Numbered from the stretch's first letter, positions 16,258-26,653 are shown. The stretch: 64,000 nucleotides of DNA from Variovorax sp. RA8 (GCF_901827175.1 NZ_LR594662.1:6200001-6264000), one strand, 5' to 3'. The notes: a model not told the origin generated them from the letters alone. Program-made: numbers and translations.

Positions 16258-16515
16258 TCACCGCTTGCTGTCGCGCGCCATGCGCTTCGCTTCCTCGAGC
16301 TGGGCCGCGTCGGTGCCGATATCCGGGATGCCCGGCTGGCCGGTCCCGTCGTACAGCCGACGTCCCATGCGGCTGCCGTGCAAGGGGTCGTCCTGGCCCA
16401 GCGCACGGTTCTGTTCGATGTTGCGGCCCGAGGCATCGCCGCGATCGCCGAGCCGGGCTTCGTGCTCGCCCAGTGGGCCGGGCGGGGCGGGTTGTTCGGT
16501 CTTGGTGTCGGTCAT
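16258..16515 (-). CDS. Small hydrophilic protein, 85 residues
   Basis: A proline- and charge-rich protein with no hydrophobic core (TEQPAPPGPLGEHEARLGDR, then DDPLHGSRMGRRLYDGTGQP and a C-terminal EEAKRMARDSKR). It looks disordered and is not recognised beyond a general stress-protein style. AAAGGAG lies 6 bases before the ATG at 16515. Its leader has an exact 14-base direct repeat. It is transcribed in the same direction as the basic protein downstream and may share its regulation. Confidence 0.65.
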   Translation of the reverse strand: MTDTKTEQPAPPGPLGEHEARLGDRGDASGRNIEQNRALGQDDPLHGSRMGRRLYDGTGQPGIPDIGTDAAQLEEAKRMARDSKR

Positions 16516-16532
16516 GGAGTCTCCTTTCAATT

Positions 16533-16563
16533 CGATGCGATGAAGCAGCCGATGCGATGAAGC
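16533..16563. repeat. 14-bp direct repeat in a leader region
   Basis: CGATGCGATGAAGC occurs at 16533-16546 and again at 16550-16563, just upstream of the 85-residue protein gene on the minus strand. It could be a regulator site or a local duplication. Confidence 0.6.
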
Positions 16564-16713
16564 TCAAGCTGTAATTCAGGCTGCCGCCTGCGAATCGCGC
16601 CTGACGCAGTCCGGCACTCCCCGGCGGCGTAGGCCAATTCGCGCGCGCGGCCGCGGGACGAATGTCGGCAGGGCCTTGGCGCCGCTTCCTACAGCACCGT
16701 GCAGCCCAGGGTC

Positions 16714-16720
16714 CTAGCTT
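16714..16720 (+). promoter_or_regulatory. RpoS-like -10 element (CTAGCTT)
   Basis: CTAGCTT lies 28 bases before the start of the small acidic protein, and a TTCCTACAG motif sits 25 bases further upstream (CTA to CTA). The same pair recurs before the gene starting at 27434 (spacing 26). It matches the CTAnnnT pattern of stationary-phase promoters. It is a candidate only. Confidence 0.35.
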
Positions 16721-16747
16721 GGATTTCCACGATCACGAGGAGGCCTC

Positions 16748-16963
16748 ATGGGCACGACATCGACCGAACCCTTCCCCTTCCCGACCTCGGAGAAGCACGA
16801 CGCGCCACCCGAGCAGCACAAGCCGGTGGCCGAGGAGCCCAGCGAAGAGGCGCTGGACAACGGCGTCGAGGAATCCTTCCCGGCCAGCGACCCGGTGTCC
16901 GTCACCGTGGACAAGGTCATCACGCCGAAGCAGGAAGGCGCAAAGGACGACGCGAAGCGCTGA
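16748..16963 (+). CDS. Small acidic protein with an EESFPASDPVS motif
   Basis: The 71-residue protein is acidic and proline-rich, with no membrane segment. The core LDNGVEESFPASDPVSVTV is a motif I recognise from many short proteobacterial proteins of unknown function. Role unknown, probably stress-linked by context. A strong GAGGAGG site sits 5 bases before the ATG. Its 3' end overlaps the convergent helicase gene by 44 bases. Confidence 0.75.
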   Translation: MGTTSTEPFPFPTSEKHDAPPEQHKPVAEEPSEEALDNGVEESFPASDPVSVTVDKVITPKQEGAKDDAKR

Positions 16964-19259
16964 AGAGCGGCTGCACCCGCCACCAGGCGGGCAGCAGCGC
17001 GCGGATGTCCTCGCGCGCAAAGCGATCGTCCAGCAGGTAGAGCACGCCCGAGTCCTGTTCGGTGCGTATGACTCGCCCGGCTGCCTGCACCACCTTCTGC
17101 AGCCCCGGGTAGACATAGGTGTAGGCGTAGCCCTCGCCGAACAGCGCCTGCATGCGTTCACGCATGCGCTCGTTGGCCGGGTTGTGCTGCGGCAGGCCCA
17201 GGCTGGCCACGAAGGCGCCGACCAGCCGGTCGCCTGGCAGGTCGATGCCCTCGCCGAAGGCCCCGCCCAACACTGCGAAACCGACCCCCCGCCCGCCTGG
17301 CGCGAAGCGCGCCAGGAACGCCTCGCGCTCGGCCTCGCGCATGCCCCGGGCCTGGGCCCAGGCGGGCACCTCGGGATGGCGCGCGGCCAGGGCCTCGAAG
17401 GCGCTGGACAGGTAGTCGAAGCTGCTGAAGAACGCGAGATAGTTGCCGGGTTGCTGCGTGTACTGCGCGGCGATGAGGCCGACCAGGCGTTGCAGCGAAC
17501 CGGCGCGGTCGCGAAAGCGGGTCGAGACATCCATCGCGATGCGCACCGTCAGCTGCTCGCTGCGAAAGGGCGAGCCCACGTCCAGCGTGGCGGTGTCGTC
17601 GGGCAGGCCGAGCATGTCGCGGTAGAAGGAAAAGGGCGCCAACGTCCCGGAGAAGCAGGCGCTGCTGAGGCTGCCGGCGAAGCGGCCGCGCAGGAAGGGC
17701 GCGGGCACCAGGTTGCGGATCGCCAGCGCCTCGCCGCCGCCGTCTTCTTCCAGCGTGGACTCGAAGACGGAGTGCTCGCCGAAGGAATCCGCCAGCCGCG
17801 CGAACTGCACCAGGTCGAAGAAGCACTGCTGCAGCGCGCCTTGTGCCTCCTGGGGCTGCGCGGCAAAGTGGTCGCCCATCGTGACCACCGTTTCCTGCAG
17901 CGCACGTGCCAAGGCGGGCGGAATGGTGTCCGAGGCGCGGTAGGGCTCCACTTGCGTCTGCTGGTGCCGCCGCCACTCGCGCTGCAGCTTGCCCAGCGCC
18001 TTCTTGACGAGCGGGGGCGCCTGGCGGCGAACCGCGCCCAGGGCCGCCGCATGGAGACGAGCGCTGTACATGCCGCGCGCCCGGTCCAGCAGGTTGTGCG
18101 CCTCGTCCACCAGGAGCGCGGCGCGCCAGCCTTCCTCCTGGCCCAGCGCCCACAGGAAGGCGCTGCCGTCGAAATAGTAGTTGTAGTCGCCGACGATGGC
18201 GTCGCACCAGCGCGCCAGTTCCTGCGCGAGGAAATAGGGGCAGACCGCATGCGCCAGCGCGATGCGCCGCAGCTCGGCGCGATCCAGCCAGCCCGCACCC
18301 ACGGCCTCCGCGCGCGCGGCCGGCAGGCGGTCGTAGAAGCCGCGCGCCAGCGGGCAGGAGTCGCCGTGGCAGCTCTTGTCCGGGTGCTCGCAGACCTTCT
18401 CGCGCGCAGCCAGCTCCAGCACGCGCAGCGGGCGGCCGGCCTCGCCGCCCAGCAGGCGCAGGCCCTCCAGCGCAATCGCCCGGCCCGAGGTCTTGGCCGT
18501 GAGGAAGATGAACTTGTCGATGCGCTGCCTGGCCCCCGCCTTGAGCAGCGGGAAGAGGGTGGCAACCGTCTTGCCGATGCCGGTGGGCGCCTGTGCCAGC
18601 AGGCAGCGTTCGGCGACGGCGGTGCGGTAGACCGCCTGCGCCAATTCGCGCTGGCCGGGCCGGAAGCCCGCATGCGGGAAGGCCAGTGCGTCCATGGCCA
18701 CATCGCGCGCGGCGCGATGCGCGGCTTCCTGCTCGGCCCAGGCGAGGTAGCGACGGCACAGCGCCTCGAAGTGCTCGCGCAGGGCCTGGCGCGTCATGGC
18801 CTCGGCGATCGCGTGCTCTTCGTCCGAGCCCAGGTCCAGGTAGACCAGCGCCACCTCGAGGCTTTCCAGGCCGCGCGCCTCGCACAGCATCCATGCGTAG
18901 CAGCGTGCCTGGGCCCAGTGCAGCGCGCGGTGGTTCGCGCGGATGGCCTCGAAGTCGCCGCGGAAGGTCTTGATCTCCTCCAGCCGGCGGCCCTGCGGAT
19001 CGTAGCCATCGGCCCGGCCGCGCACCCGCAGGCGCCCGAAGCGCGCCGCGAGGCCCAGCTCGCTTTCGTATGCCGCGCCACGCCGCCCCTGCACCAGCCG
19101 ATGGCCTGCCACGCCCTCCTGCGCGCTGGGCACCGGCACGAAGCGCAGGTCCAGGTCACCGGCCCGCGCGGCGAAGGCGCACAGGGCCTTGACCGAGACC
19201 ACGAGCTCGGCGTCGGGCACCGGCTCGACGGCTGGCGGGGAGGAAGGAACGGTCGTCAT
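16920..19259 (-). CDS. PD-(D/E)XK nuclease-XPD/DinG-type helicase fusion
   Basis: The 779-residue protein starts with a RecB/Cas4-like nuclease domain: E65, then D84 in GRADGYD and E95-x-K97 in EEIKT fit the PD-(D/E)XK site. A superfamily 2 helicase of the Rad3/XPD/DinG class follows, with Walker A APTGIGKT (K230), DEAH at 385-388 and GQ/R motif VQAAGRVIRTEQD near the end. Four cysteines, C290, C297, C302 and C340, are placed as the iron-sulphur ligands of XPD-like helicases. It should unwind and trim DNA ends in repair; the exact pathway is unknown. MTTVPSS is taken as start because the domain begins soon after, but no clear ribosome site is visible. Confidence 0.85.
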   Translation of the reverse strand: MTTVPSSPPAVEPVPDAELVVSVKALCAFAARAGDLDLRFVPVPSAQEGVAGHRLVQGRRGAAYESELGLAARFGRLRVRGRADGYDPQGRRLEEIKTFRGDFEAIRANHRALHWAQARCYAWMLCEARGLESLEVALVYLDLGSDEEHAIAEAMTRQALREHFEALCRRYLAWAEQEAAHRAARDVAMDALAFPHAGFRPGQRELAQAVYRTAVAERCLLAQAPTGIGKTVATLFPLLKAGARQRIDKFIFLTAKTSGRAIALEGLRLLGGEAGRPLRVLELAAREKVCEHPDKSCHGDSCPLARGFYDRLPAARAEAVGAGWLDRAELRRIALAHAVCPYFLAQELARWCDAIVGDYNYYFDGSAFLWALGQEEGWRAALLVDEAHNLLDRARGMYSARLHAAALGAVRRQAPPLVKKALGKLQREWRRHQQTQVEPYRASDTIPPALARALQETVVTMGDHFAAQPQEAQGALQQCFFDLVQFARLADSFGEHSVFESTLEEDGGGEALAIRNLVPAPFLRGRFAGSLSSACFSGTLAPFSFYRDMLGLPDDTATLDVGSPFRSEQLTVRIAMDVSTRFRDRAGSLQRLVGLIAAQYTQQPGNYLAFFSSFDYLSSAFEALAARHPEVPAWAQARGMREAEREAFLARFAPGGRGVGFAVLGGAFGEGIDLPGDRLVGAFVASLGLPQHNPANERMRERMQALFGEGYAYTYVYPGLQKVVQAAGRVIRTEQDSGVLYLLDDRFAREDIRALLPAWWRVQPLFSASRRPLRLPASA

Positions 19260-19350
19260 GCGGCAATCTGGATGAATATACAGTGGCCCGCGCGCCAAGC
19301 CCCTACAGCCGTCCTCGCGCAGCACGGACACGCCATGCCCCCGCGGGTTC

Positions 19351-19357
19351 CTAGCCT
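19351..19357 (+). promoter_or_regulatory. RpoS-like -10 element (CTAGCCT)
   Basis: GGTTCCTAGCCT lies 36 bases before the CinA-like gene start. It shares TCCTAGC with the element before the small acidic protein and fits CTAnnnT. Candidate only. Confidence 0.3.
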
Positions 19358-19392
19358 GAAAGTCGCTTGGACCTTCCTGAAGGAGCTTCCCC

Positions 19393-19896
19393 ATGGAGAA
19401 CACCGACGGCAACGGCGCGGGCAACGCCGCGGCGCACTACCTGCAGGCGCACGGGCTGGTGCTGGTGACGGCCGAATCCTGCACCGCGGGACTGATCGCC
19501 TCGCGCCTGGCCTCGGCACCGGGCGCGGGCCAGGTGCTGGAGTCGGCCTTCGTGGTCTACGACCCCAAGGCGAAGCACCGCTGCCTGGGCGTGAAGAAGG
19601 CGACGCTGGAACGCTTCAACCTCACCAGCGAACCCGTGGCGGTGGAGATGGCGCGCGGCGCCCTCTCGCACAGCGACGCCAACCTGGCGATCGCCAACAC
19701 CGGCGTGGCCGACGACACCGACGCCGCCGTTCCGGCCGGCACGCAGTGTTTCGCCTGGGCGTTCCGCGACGGCAGCCGCACGCAGATCTTCACCGAGACG
19801 AAGCGCTTTCCCGGCGAACGCAACGAGATCCGCGAAGCCGCGGCAGACTACGCGCTGCAGCGCATTGCCCACTACCACCGGCGCTTCAAGGCGTGA
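19393..19896 (+). CDS. CinA C-terminal-type nicotinamide-nucleotide amidohydrolase
   Basis: The 167-residue protein corresponds to the stand-alone CinA C-terminal domain (PncC family), which deamidates NMN to nicotinate mononucleotide in NAD recycling. Family stretches are LVTAESCTAGLIASRLASAPG, FVVYDPKAKHRCLGV, VAVEMARGAL and ANTGVADDTDAAVPAGTQCFAW. The conserved Ser and Thr in AESCTAG fit the active site, though the sequence departs from classical PncC in the C-terminal half. GAAGGAG precedes the ATG. Confidence 0.88.
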   Translation: MENTDGNGAGNAAAHYLQAHGLVLVTAESCTAGLIASRLASAPGAGQVLESAFVVYDPKAKHRCLGVKKATLERFNLTSEPVAVEMARGALSHSDANLAIANTGVADDTDAAVPAGTQCFAWAFRDGSRTQIFTETKRFPGERNEIREAAADYALQRIAHYHRRFKA

Positions 19897-19912
19897 CGCC
19901 GCAGCGGTCGGC

Positions 19913-21208
19913 TCAGCTTACCGAGACGAAGAGCAGCGCCAGCGAGGCCGCCGTCATCGCGGCGGTGGCGAGCCAACCCAGCACCTTCCACTTGAGAGGC
20001 AGCACCATCGGCCCCATCACCTTGGGGCTGCTGGCCGCGACCATCACGGCCACCATCACGGGCACCGCGATCACGCCGTTGATCACCGCCGACCAGTACA
20101 ACGCCGAGATCGGGTTGATGCCCGAGAGCCCGATGGCCAGGCCGAGGATCATCGCTGCAGCCAGGATGCCGTAAAAGCTGCGGCCCTCGGCCAGCGACAG
20201 GTCCAGGCCCCTGCGCACTCGGAAGTAGCAGGCCACCGCGTCCGCGGCCGAGCCCGCGAGCACGGGCAGGGCCAACAGGCCCGTGCCGATGATGCCGAGT
20301 GCAAACAGCAGGAAGGCTGCCTCGCCCGCGATGGGGCGCAATGCCTGGGCGGCCTGTTCGGTGGTCTCGATGTCGGTGATGCCGTTGGCGTGCAGCGTGG
20401 CCGCGGTGGCGACGATCATGAAGAAGGCCACCAGGTTGGAGAAGCCCATGCCCACCGCGGTGTCGATGCGCAGCCTTCGCAGCTCGCGACGCGCCTGCTC
20501 GGGCGCCACGCGCAGGGGCTGGTCGCGCGGCACGCGCTTGATCTCCTCGACCTCCTGCGCCGCCTGCCAGAAGAAGAGGTAGGGGCTGATGGTGGTGCCC
20601 AGGATCGCGACCACGGTGGTCACATACGCCTTGTTCCATTCGAAGGAAGGCAAGAAGGTGCCCTTCAGCGCGGCGGGCCAGTCCACGTCCACCGCGAAGA
20701 CCACCGCCACGTAGGCGAAGAGCGAGAGCGTGAGCCACTTGAGCACGCGCACATAGCGCCGGTAGGGCAGGAAGACCTGCAGCAGCAGCGACACCAGCCC
20801 GAAGCCCACCACATACCAGGCGGCGCGGCCCGGCAGCACCAGCGCGGCGGCAGCCCCCATCGCATTGAGGTCGGCACCGAGGTTGATGACATTGGCGGCC
20901 AGCAGCAGCAGCACCAGCGCGGCCACCAGCCAGCGCGGGCAGAAGTGTGCGAAGTTCGCGGTCAGGCTCCTGCCGGTGACGCGCCCGATGCGCGCGCTGG
21001 CGAGCTGGATGCCCACCATCAGCGGGTAGGTGAAGAGCAGCATCCAGCCCGCGCCGTAGCCCAGCTGCGCGCCGGCCTGCGAATAGGTGGCGATGCCGCT
21101 CGGGTCGTCATCGGCGGCGCCGGTGATGAGCCCTGGTCCCAGCCGCGTCCACCAACGTTGCCGGCTTTCGCTTGCACTGGGAGCGGCGCTGAGGGGAGGG
21201 GTGCTCAT
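19913..21208 (-). CDS. Divergent Nramp-family metal-ion transporter
   Basis: A 431-residue membrane protein with about eleven helices. Helix 1 carries GAADDDPSGIATYSQAG, where canonical Nramp proteins have DPGN. Helix 6 carries ILGTTISPYLFFWQ, where canonical members have the MPH motif with a metal-binding methionine. The transporter thus keeps the helix-1 aspartate and lacks the helix-6 methionine that favours Mn and Fe, as in Nramp-related magnesium transporters. The cargo is therefore open: Mg or another hard cation is possible. The ATG at 21208 is chosen over an upstream start at 21247 because it leaves a short cytosolic tail. Confidence 0.85.
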   Translation of the reverse strand: MSTPPLSAAPSASESRQRWWTRLGPGLITGAADDDPSGIATYSQAGAQLGYGAGWMLLFTYPLMVGIQLASARIGRVTGRSLTANFAHFCPRWLVAALVLLLLAANVINLGADLNAMGAAAALVLPGRAAWYVVGFGLVSLLLQVFLPYRRYVRVLKWLTLSLFAYVAVVFAVDVDWPAALKGTFLPSFEWNKAYVTTVVAILGTTISPYLFFWQAAQEVEEIKRVPRDQPLRVAPEQARRELRRLRIDTAVGMGFSNLVAFFMIVATAATLHANGITDIETTEQAAQALRPIAGEAAFLLFALGIIGTGLLALPVLAGSAADAVACYFRVRRGLDLSLAEGRSFYGILAAAMILGLAIGLSGINPISALYWSAVINGVIAVPVMVAVMVAASSPKVMGPMVLPLKWKVLGWLATAAMTAASLALLFVSVS

Positions 21209-21403
21209 GGCGGGGGGCGAAACTGCTGAGTTCAGCTGACGGCGCAAGGTCGCCGGACGGAGGGCCAGGCCGGATAGGCGCCGGCCGCATCCCGCTGTGG
21301 GACGTCATCGAGTCTGCGCGGGCGATGCGGCATCGGACGACATGAGGCCTCCGGGGGGCTGTCTACGGTGGTTGCATTCCCTTCATCCAGCAGGAGCCTT
21401 TCC

Positions 21404-22376
<973 letters not shown>

Positions 22377-22402
<26 letters not shown>

Positions 22403-23531
22403 CGGCGCGGCGGCGTCCGGCCTTGCGCTGGCGCCGCGCCCAGTGCTCGGCCAGCACGTTGCCGAGGGTGAGCGCCCCCAGCAGCAGCACCTGTCGCAGC
22501 AGCGTGGCGCTCGCGCGGTCCACCCGGCGATCGATCTCCTCCTGCGTGCGCGCCGTGCGGCCGATGGCCGAGTAGTCCGGCGCTGCCTGGGCGAGCGCCG
22601 GCCGCAGTTCCGCGCCATCCACGCGGTCCGTCCCCGCCTCCGCTTCAGCCGCCGCGACCTTCGTGGCCTGGACCGCCTTCGTGCCCGACGTCGAGCCCTG
22701 CGAGTTGGCGTAGACCTTGGTGAACTCGGCCCCCAGCAGGAAGATCTGCACCGCGTAGTACACCCACGCCACCAGCAGCACCAGCGAGCCCGCCGCGGCA
22801 AAGGACTCGTTGACGCCGCTCTTGCCCAGGTACAGCCCGATGCCCAGCTTGCCGAGCTCGAAGAGGACCGCCGTCACCAGGGCACCGATCCAGACGTCCC
22901 GCCACGCAATACGCGCCGTCGGCATCAGCTTGTAGATCATCGCGAACAGCAGCGTGACGATGCCCAGCGAGATCAGCATGTTGAGTGCGTGCAGCAGCAC
23001 TTCCCAGCCTGGCAGCAGCCCGCCGAACCAGTTGCCGAAGGCCGACAGTCCGGCGCTCACCACCAGCGACACCATCAGCAGGAAAGCCAGGCCCAGGATC
23101 AGCCCGAAGGACAGCAGCCGCGCGCGCAGTACCGCCCATAGGCCGGAGGGCTTCTCGCGCTCGGGGACGTGCCAGATGCGGTCGAGCGCGCTCTGCAGCT
23201 CTGCGAACACGGTCGTGGCGCCGACCAGCAGCACCACAGCGCTGATCAGGCCCGCGATCAGGCCCTTGTCGGGCTCGCTCACGCTGCGCAGCATCGCCTC
23301 GACCGCGGTCGCGCCCTCGCGCCCCACCAGGCCGGAAATCTGCTCGACGATGCGGCCCTGCGCTGCCTCGCGTCCGAACAGCGCACCCGCGATCGCGATC
23401 ACGATCACCAGCAGCGGAGTGAGCGAGAAGATCGTGTAGTACGAGATCGCGGCGCCCATGCTCGGCGCGTAGTCGTCGACCCAGGCAGAGACGGACTGTC
23501 GGCAAAGGGCGTACAGGTGCTTGAGGTTCAT
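22377..23531 (-). CDS. YihY/virulence factor BrkB family membrane protein
   Basis: The 384-residue protein has the BrkB/YihY hallmark near its N-terminus (APSMGAAISYYTIFSLTPLL) and about six helices, with later signatures FAELQSALDRIWHVP, YKLMPTARIAWRDVWIGAL and AAGSLVLLVAWVYYAVQIFLLGAEF. A ~100-residue C-terminal extension after the last helix contains basic and Ala-rich sequence. The function of this family is unresolved. The frame stays open upstream into the LysR gene region, but MNLKHLYALC is the family-typical start. Confidence 0.87.
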
Positions 23532-23632
23532 GGCGGCGGGCCTCGCGGTTGGTGGGCTCAATGTCTTCCATGCCGCTGCCGGCGCCATGCGGCAAGCTTG
23601 CAAGATCGAGTAGGCGCCCGCCCATCCGCGCG

Positions 23633-24541
23633 TCAGCGCGTCGGCTTCGCGCCGCCAGCCCATGCGCGCACCAGCGTGTCGTACACCAGCCGCACGCGCG
23701 CGGGCACGGGCGCGCGCTGCGCGCGCCACACGTGCACGGGCCACGGCTCGGGCGCCTCGGCATCGAGCACCGAGACCAGCTGCCCGGTCTGCAGCCAGGG
23801 CTGCGCCAGCGGCGCCACCAGCTGCCCGAAGCCCAGGCCGGCCAGCACGGCGGTGCATTCGGCATCGGTGTCGTCGGTGACGAAGGCCGGCGCGGATACC
23901 GGCATCTGGCGCTTGCGGCTGAAGGCCCAGTACCAGGGCCGGCCCGACCTGGGATCGATCAAGGCCGTGAGGGGCAGGCGCTGGAGGTCCTCGATGCTGC
24001 GCGGTACGCCAGTGCGGGCTATGAGCGCCGGCGCCGCCACCACCATCAGCGCCATGCGCTCCACCGTGCGGGCCACGAAGCGGCTGTCGGGCTGGCGGCC
24101 CACGCGCACGCCGATGTCGATGTGCTGGTCGACCACGTCGGCCATCTCCTCCGACAGCCGAAGGTCCAGCAGCAGGCCGGGATGGCCGGCCAGCACCGGT
24201 GCCAGCAGCTGCGGAATCCAGCGGCGGCCGAACACGCTGGGCACCGTCACCCGCACCGTGCCCGCGTGCTGCGAGAGCGCGCGCCGGTCGGTGCGATGGA
24301 AGAGCGCATCCACGCCGCCCACCGCGGTGCGCGCCCGCTCGACCAGGGCGCGCCCGAAATCGGTGAGCTGCACCCCGCGGGTGCTGCGGTGGAACAGCGG
24401 CTCGCCCAGCTCCTCCTCCAGCTCGCGCACCGCGCGCGTCACCACCTGCGGCGAGACCGACAGGCGGATCGCCGCTTCGCGGAAGTTGGCCGCGTCCGCG
24501 GCGGTGCAGAAGATGCGCAGGGCTTCGAGGCGGTTGGACAT
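23633..24541 (-). CDS. LysR-family transcriptional regulator
   Basis: The 302-residue LysR regulator has an N-terminal winged helix (ALRIFCTAADAANFREAAIRL, SPQVVTRAVRELEEELGEPLF) and a C-terminal effector domain. It is divergent from the SDR gene at 24672, with an inverted repeat in between, and most likely controls that gene and itself. The ligand is unknown. Confidence 0.92.
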   Translation of the reverse strand: MSNRLEALRIFCTAADAANFREAAIRLSVSPQVVTRAVRELEEELGEPLFHRSTRGVQLTDFGRALVERARTAVGGVDALFHRTDRRALSQHAGTVRVTVPSVFGRRWIPQLLAPVLAGHPGLLLDLRLSEEMADVVDQHIDIGVRVGRQPDSRFVARTVERMALMVVAAPALIARTGVPRSIEDLQRLPLTALIDPRSGRPWYWAFSRKRQMPVSAPAFVTDDTDAECTAVLAGLGFGQLVAPLAQPWLQTGQLVSVLDAEAPEPWPVHVWRAQRAPVPARVRLVYDTLVRAWAGGAKPTR

Positions 24542-24551
24542 GGCGGACGAC

Positions 24552-24575
24552 TTTCACGGAATGGCCGTTCCGAAA
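24552..24575. promoter_or_regulatory. Inverted repeat in the LysR/SDR intergenic region
   Basis: CGGAA-TGGCCG-TTCCG (24557-24572) is flanked by TTTC and GAAA (24552-24555 and 24572-24575), making a nested dyad just upstream of the LysR start. It is a candidate LysR site. Confidence 0.4.
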
Positions 24576-24671
24576 TCAGGAATTCAGAACGCGCCGAAGT
24601 TTCATTTACGGGAACGTTTGGATTTTCCACACTGACGTCACTCCTCCTCAACCCTTCGAAAGGAAGCTTCC

Positions 24672-25430
24672 ATGACATCCGTTCAAGACAACATTCGCGG
24701 CAAGGTCGCCATCGTCACCGGCGCCAGCAGCGGGCTCGGCGAATCGACCGCGCGCCACCTGGCCGCGCGCGGCGCCAAGGTGGTGCTGGCGGCGCGGCGC
24801 ACCGACCGGCTCGAGCAGCTGGTCGCCGAGATCCGCGAAGCCGGCGGCGAGGCCATCGCGGTCGCCACCGACGTGGCGAAACGCGCCGACCTCGAGAAGC
24901 TGGCGGAGGCCGCCGTCGAAGCCTTCGGCCGCATCGACGTGCTGGTCAACAACGCCGGCGTGATGCCGCTGTCGCCGCTGGGGAAGCTCAAGGTCGACGA
25001 GTGGGACCGCACCATCGACGTCAACATCAAGGGCGTGCTCTACGGCATCGCCGCCGTGCTGCCGCGCATGCAGGCGCAGGGCAGCGGCCACATCGTCAAC
25101 GTCGCATCGATCGCGGGACTGAAGGTATTCACGCCCATCGGCACCGTGTACAGCGCCACCAAGTTTGCGGTGCGGGCGATCTCCGAGGGTTTGCGCGTGG
25201 AGGTGGGCAACAGCGGCGTGCGCGTGACCATCGTGTCGCCCGGCGCGGTGGAGTCCGAGCTGAAGTTCGGCACCACCGATGCGGAGACGGCCGCCGGCGT
25301 GCAGGCCTTCTACGAAGCGAGCCAGATCCCCGCCGATTCCGTGGCACGCGCGGTGGTGTATGCGGTCGAGCAGCCCGCGGACGTCGACATCAACGAAGTG
25401 GTGCTGCGGCCGGTGTCTCAGGACTTCTGA
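24672..25430 (+). CDS. Short-chain dehydrogenase/reductase
   Basis: A 252-residue classical SDR: cofactor motif [31 protein letters not shown], catalytic Ser in VASIAG and YSATKFA (Tyr-x3-Lys). The Arg-rich AARRTDRL after strand 2 suggests NADP. Most similar in style to the NADP-dependent 3-hydroxy acid dehydrogenase/YdfG-type enzymes; the substrate is unknown. GAAAGGAAGC is a good ribosome site. The divergent LysR gene probably regulates it. Confidence 0.92.
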   Translation: MTSVQDNIRGKVAIVTGASSGLGESTARHLAARGAKVVLAARRTDRLEQLVAEIREAGGEAIAVATDVAKRADLEKLAEAAVEAFGRIDVLVNNAGVMPLSPLGKLKVDEWDRTIDVNIKGVLYGIAAVLPRMQAQGSGHIVNVASIAGLKVFTPIGTVYSATKFAVRAISEGLRVEVGNSGVRVTIVSPGAVESELKFGTTDAETAAGVQAFYEASQIPADSVARAVVYAVEQPADVDINEVVLRPVSQDF

Positions 25431-25464
25431 GCGCCTGCAGGCGGCACCGGGGCAGCGCGGGCGC

Positions 25465-26496
25465 TCAGTAGCTTGCCGGCCTGCGCCGCCGCACCGCCCA
25501 CCAACCCGCGAGCGCCGCCGCGCCGAGCGCGGTGGCCGCGATGCCCCAGGTCGCGGCGGTGCGATGGCTCGGCCGCGAGGCCATGAAGCCGCCATCGATC
25601 GCGTGTCCGCGCGAGGGCGCGAACAGGTTGCCCTCGGTCTGCGGCCGAGGTTCGGCGCGTTCCAGCGCGCGCTCGGTCACCCACCGCATCAGCCGCCCCA
25701 TCAGGTTCGGCGCCAGCGCATGGGCCCAGATGCCAGGCCGCGCCCCGAGGCCGATGTAGGTCGAGGCGCGCGGCCTCCGGCTCAGCGACAGCAGGACGTC
25801 GGCCACGCGCCGCGGATCGACCAGGCCCGGCGGTGGGCTCAGCCGGTGGCCGCTGTAGTTCGCGCCGTGCGTAACGCCGGGCGTATCGACGAAGGTGGGG
25901 TAGACATCACACACATGCACCTGCGGCAGCTGCGCCACTTCGGCGCGCAGCGCCTCGGAGAAGCCGCGCAGCCCGAACTTGCTGGCGCTGTACGCCGCGG
26001 CATAGGGCGACGACACCCAGCCGCCGAGCGAGATCATGTTGATCAGCGTTCCGCAGCCGCGGGCCCGGAAGTGGGGCAGCACGGCATGGGCGCCGTTCAT
26101 GTGGCCCAGCAGGTTGGCCTCGACCACGCGCCGGTGCGCGTCGATGGGCGTCTGGTGGAACAGGCCGATGGCGCCCACCCCGACATTGTTGATCCACACG
26201 TCGATCTGGCCGAAGCGCTCCAGGGCCGCGTCGGCCAGCCGCTTGACCGCCGCCGCGTCGGTGACGTCGGTGGGCTGCACCAGCACGCGCGCGCCGGCCT
26301 CGCTGCATTCGGCGGCGACGACCTCGAGCGCTTCGCGCTCGCGCGCCGCAAGCACCAGGTCGGCGCCTTCGCCGGCAAAGGCGATTGCGGCCGCGCGCCC
26401 GATGCCGCTGGAGGCGCCGGTGAGGACGACGACCGGAGACAGCTTGTACGAGGCGCTCGGTGATGGGAAAGCAGGGGAAGAGGACGAGGAAGACAT
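25465..26496 (-). CDS. SDR with C-terminal membrane anchor
   Basis: The 343-residue product is an SDR (TGASSGIGRAAAIAFAGEGADL, NNVGVGAIGLFHQ, YSASKFGLRGFSEAL) with a long C-terminal extension that ends in one hydrophobic helix and a basic tail (AATALGAAALAGWW, then VRRRR). Such SDRs (YqjQ/DltE-like) are attached to the inner membrane; the substrate is unknown. The ATG at 26496 follows a GGAG about 7 bases upstream; a longer frame to 26601 adds a non-conserved leader. Confidence 0.88.
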   Translation of the reverse strand: MSSSSSSPAFPSPSASYKLSPVVVLTGASSGIGRAAAIAFAGEGADLVLAAREREALEVVAAECSEAGARVLVQPTDVTDAAAVKRLADAALERFGQIDVWINNVGVGAIGLFHQTPIDAHRRVVEANLLGHMNGAHAVLPHFRARGCGTLINMISLGGWVSSPYAAAYSASKFGLRGFSEALRAEVAQLPQVHVCDVYPTFVDTPGVTHGANYSGHRLSPPPGLVDPRRVADVLLSLSRRPRASTYIGLGARPGIWAHALAPNLMGRLMRWVTERALERAEPRPQTEGNLFAPSRGHAIDGGFMASRPSHRTAATWGIAATALGAAALAGWWAVRRRRPASY

Positions 26497-26653
26497 TGGG
26501 AGGCTCCGCTGTACGAGACGCGAGTTGCTTCCCTTATCCGGTCGTGTCGGCGCACGCGTCGTGGGAGCCGGCTCCGTCGCCGTGTGGGCGATCGATGACA
26601 AGCCCGACCTGACCGAGAATCCCGCTTCCGACAGTCAAGCCCCACTTCCGACC

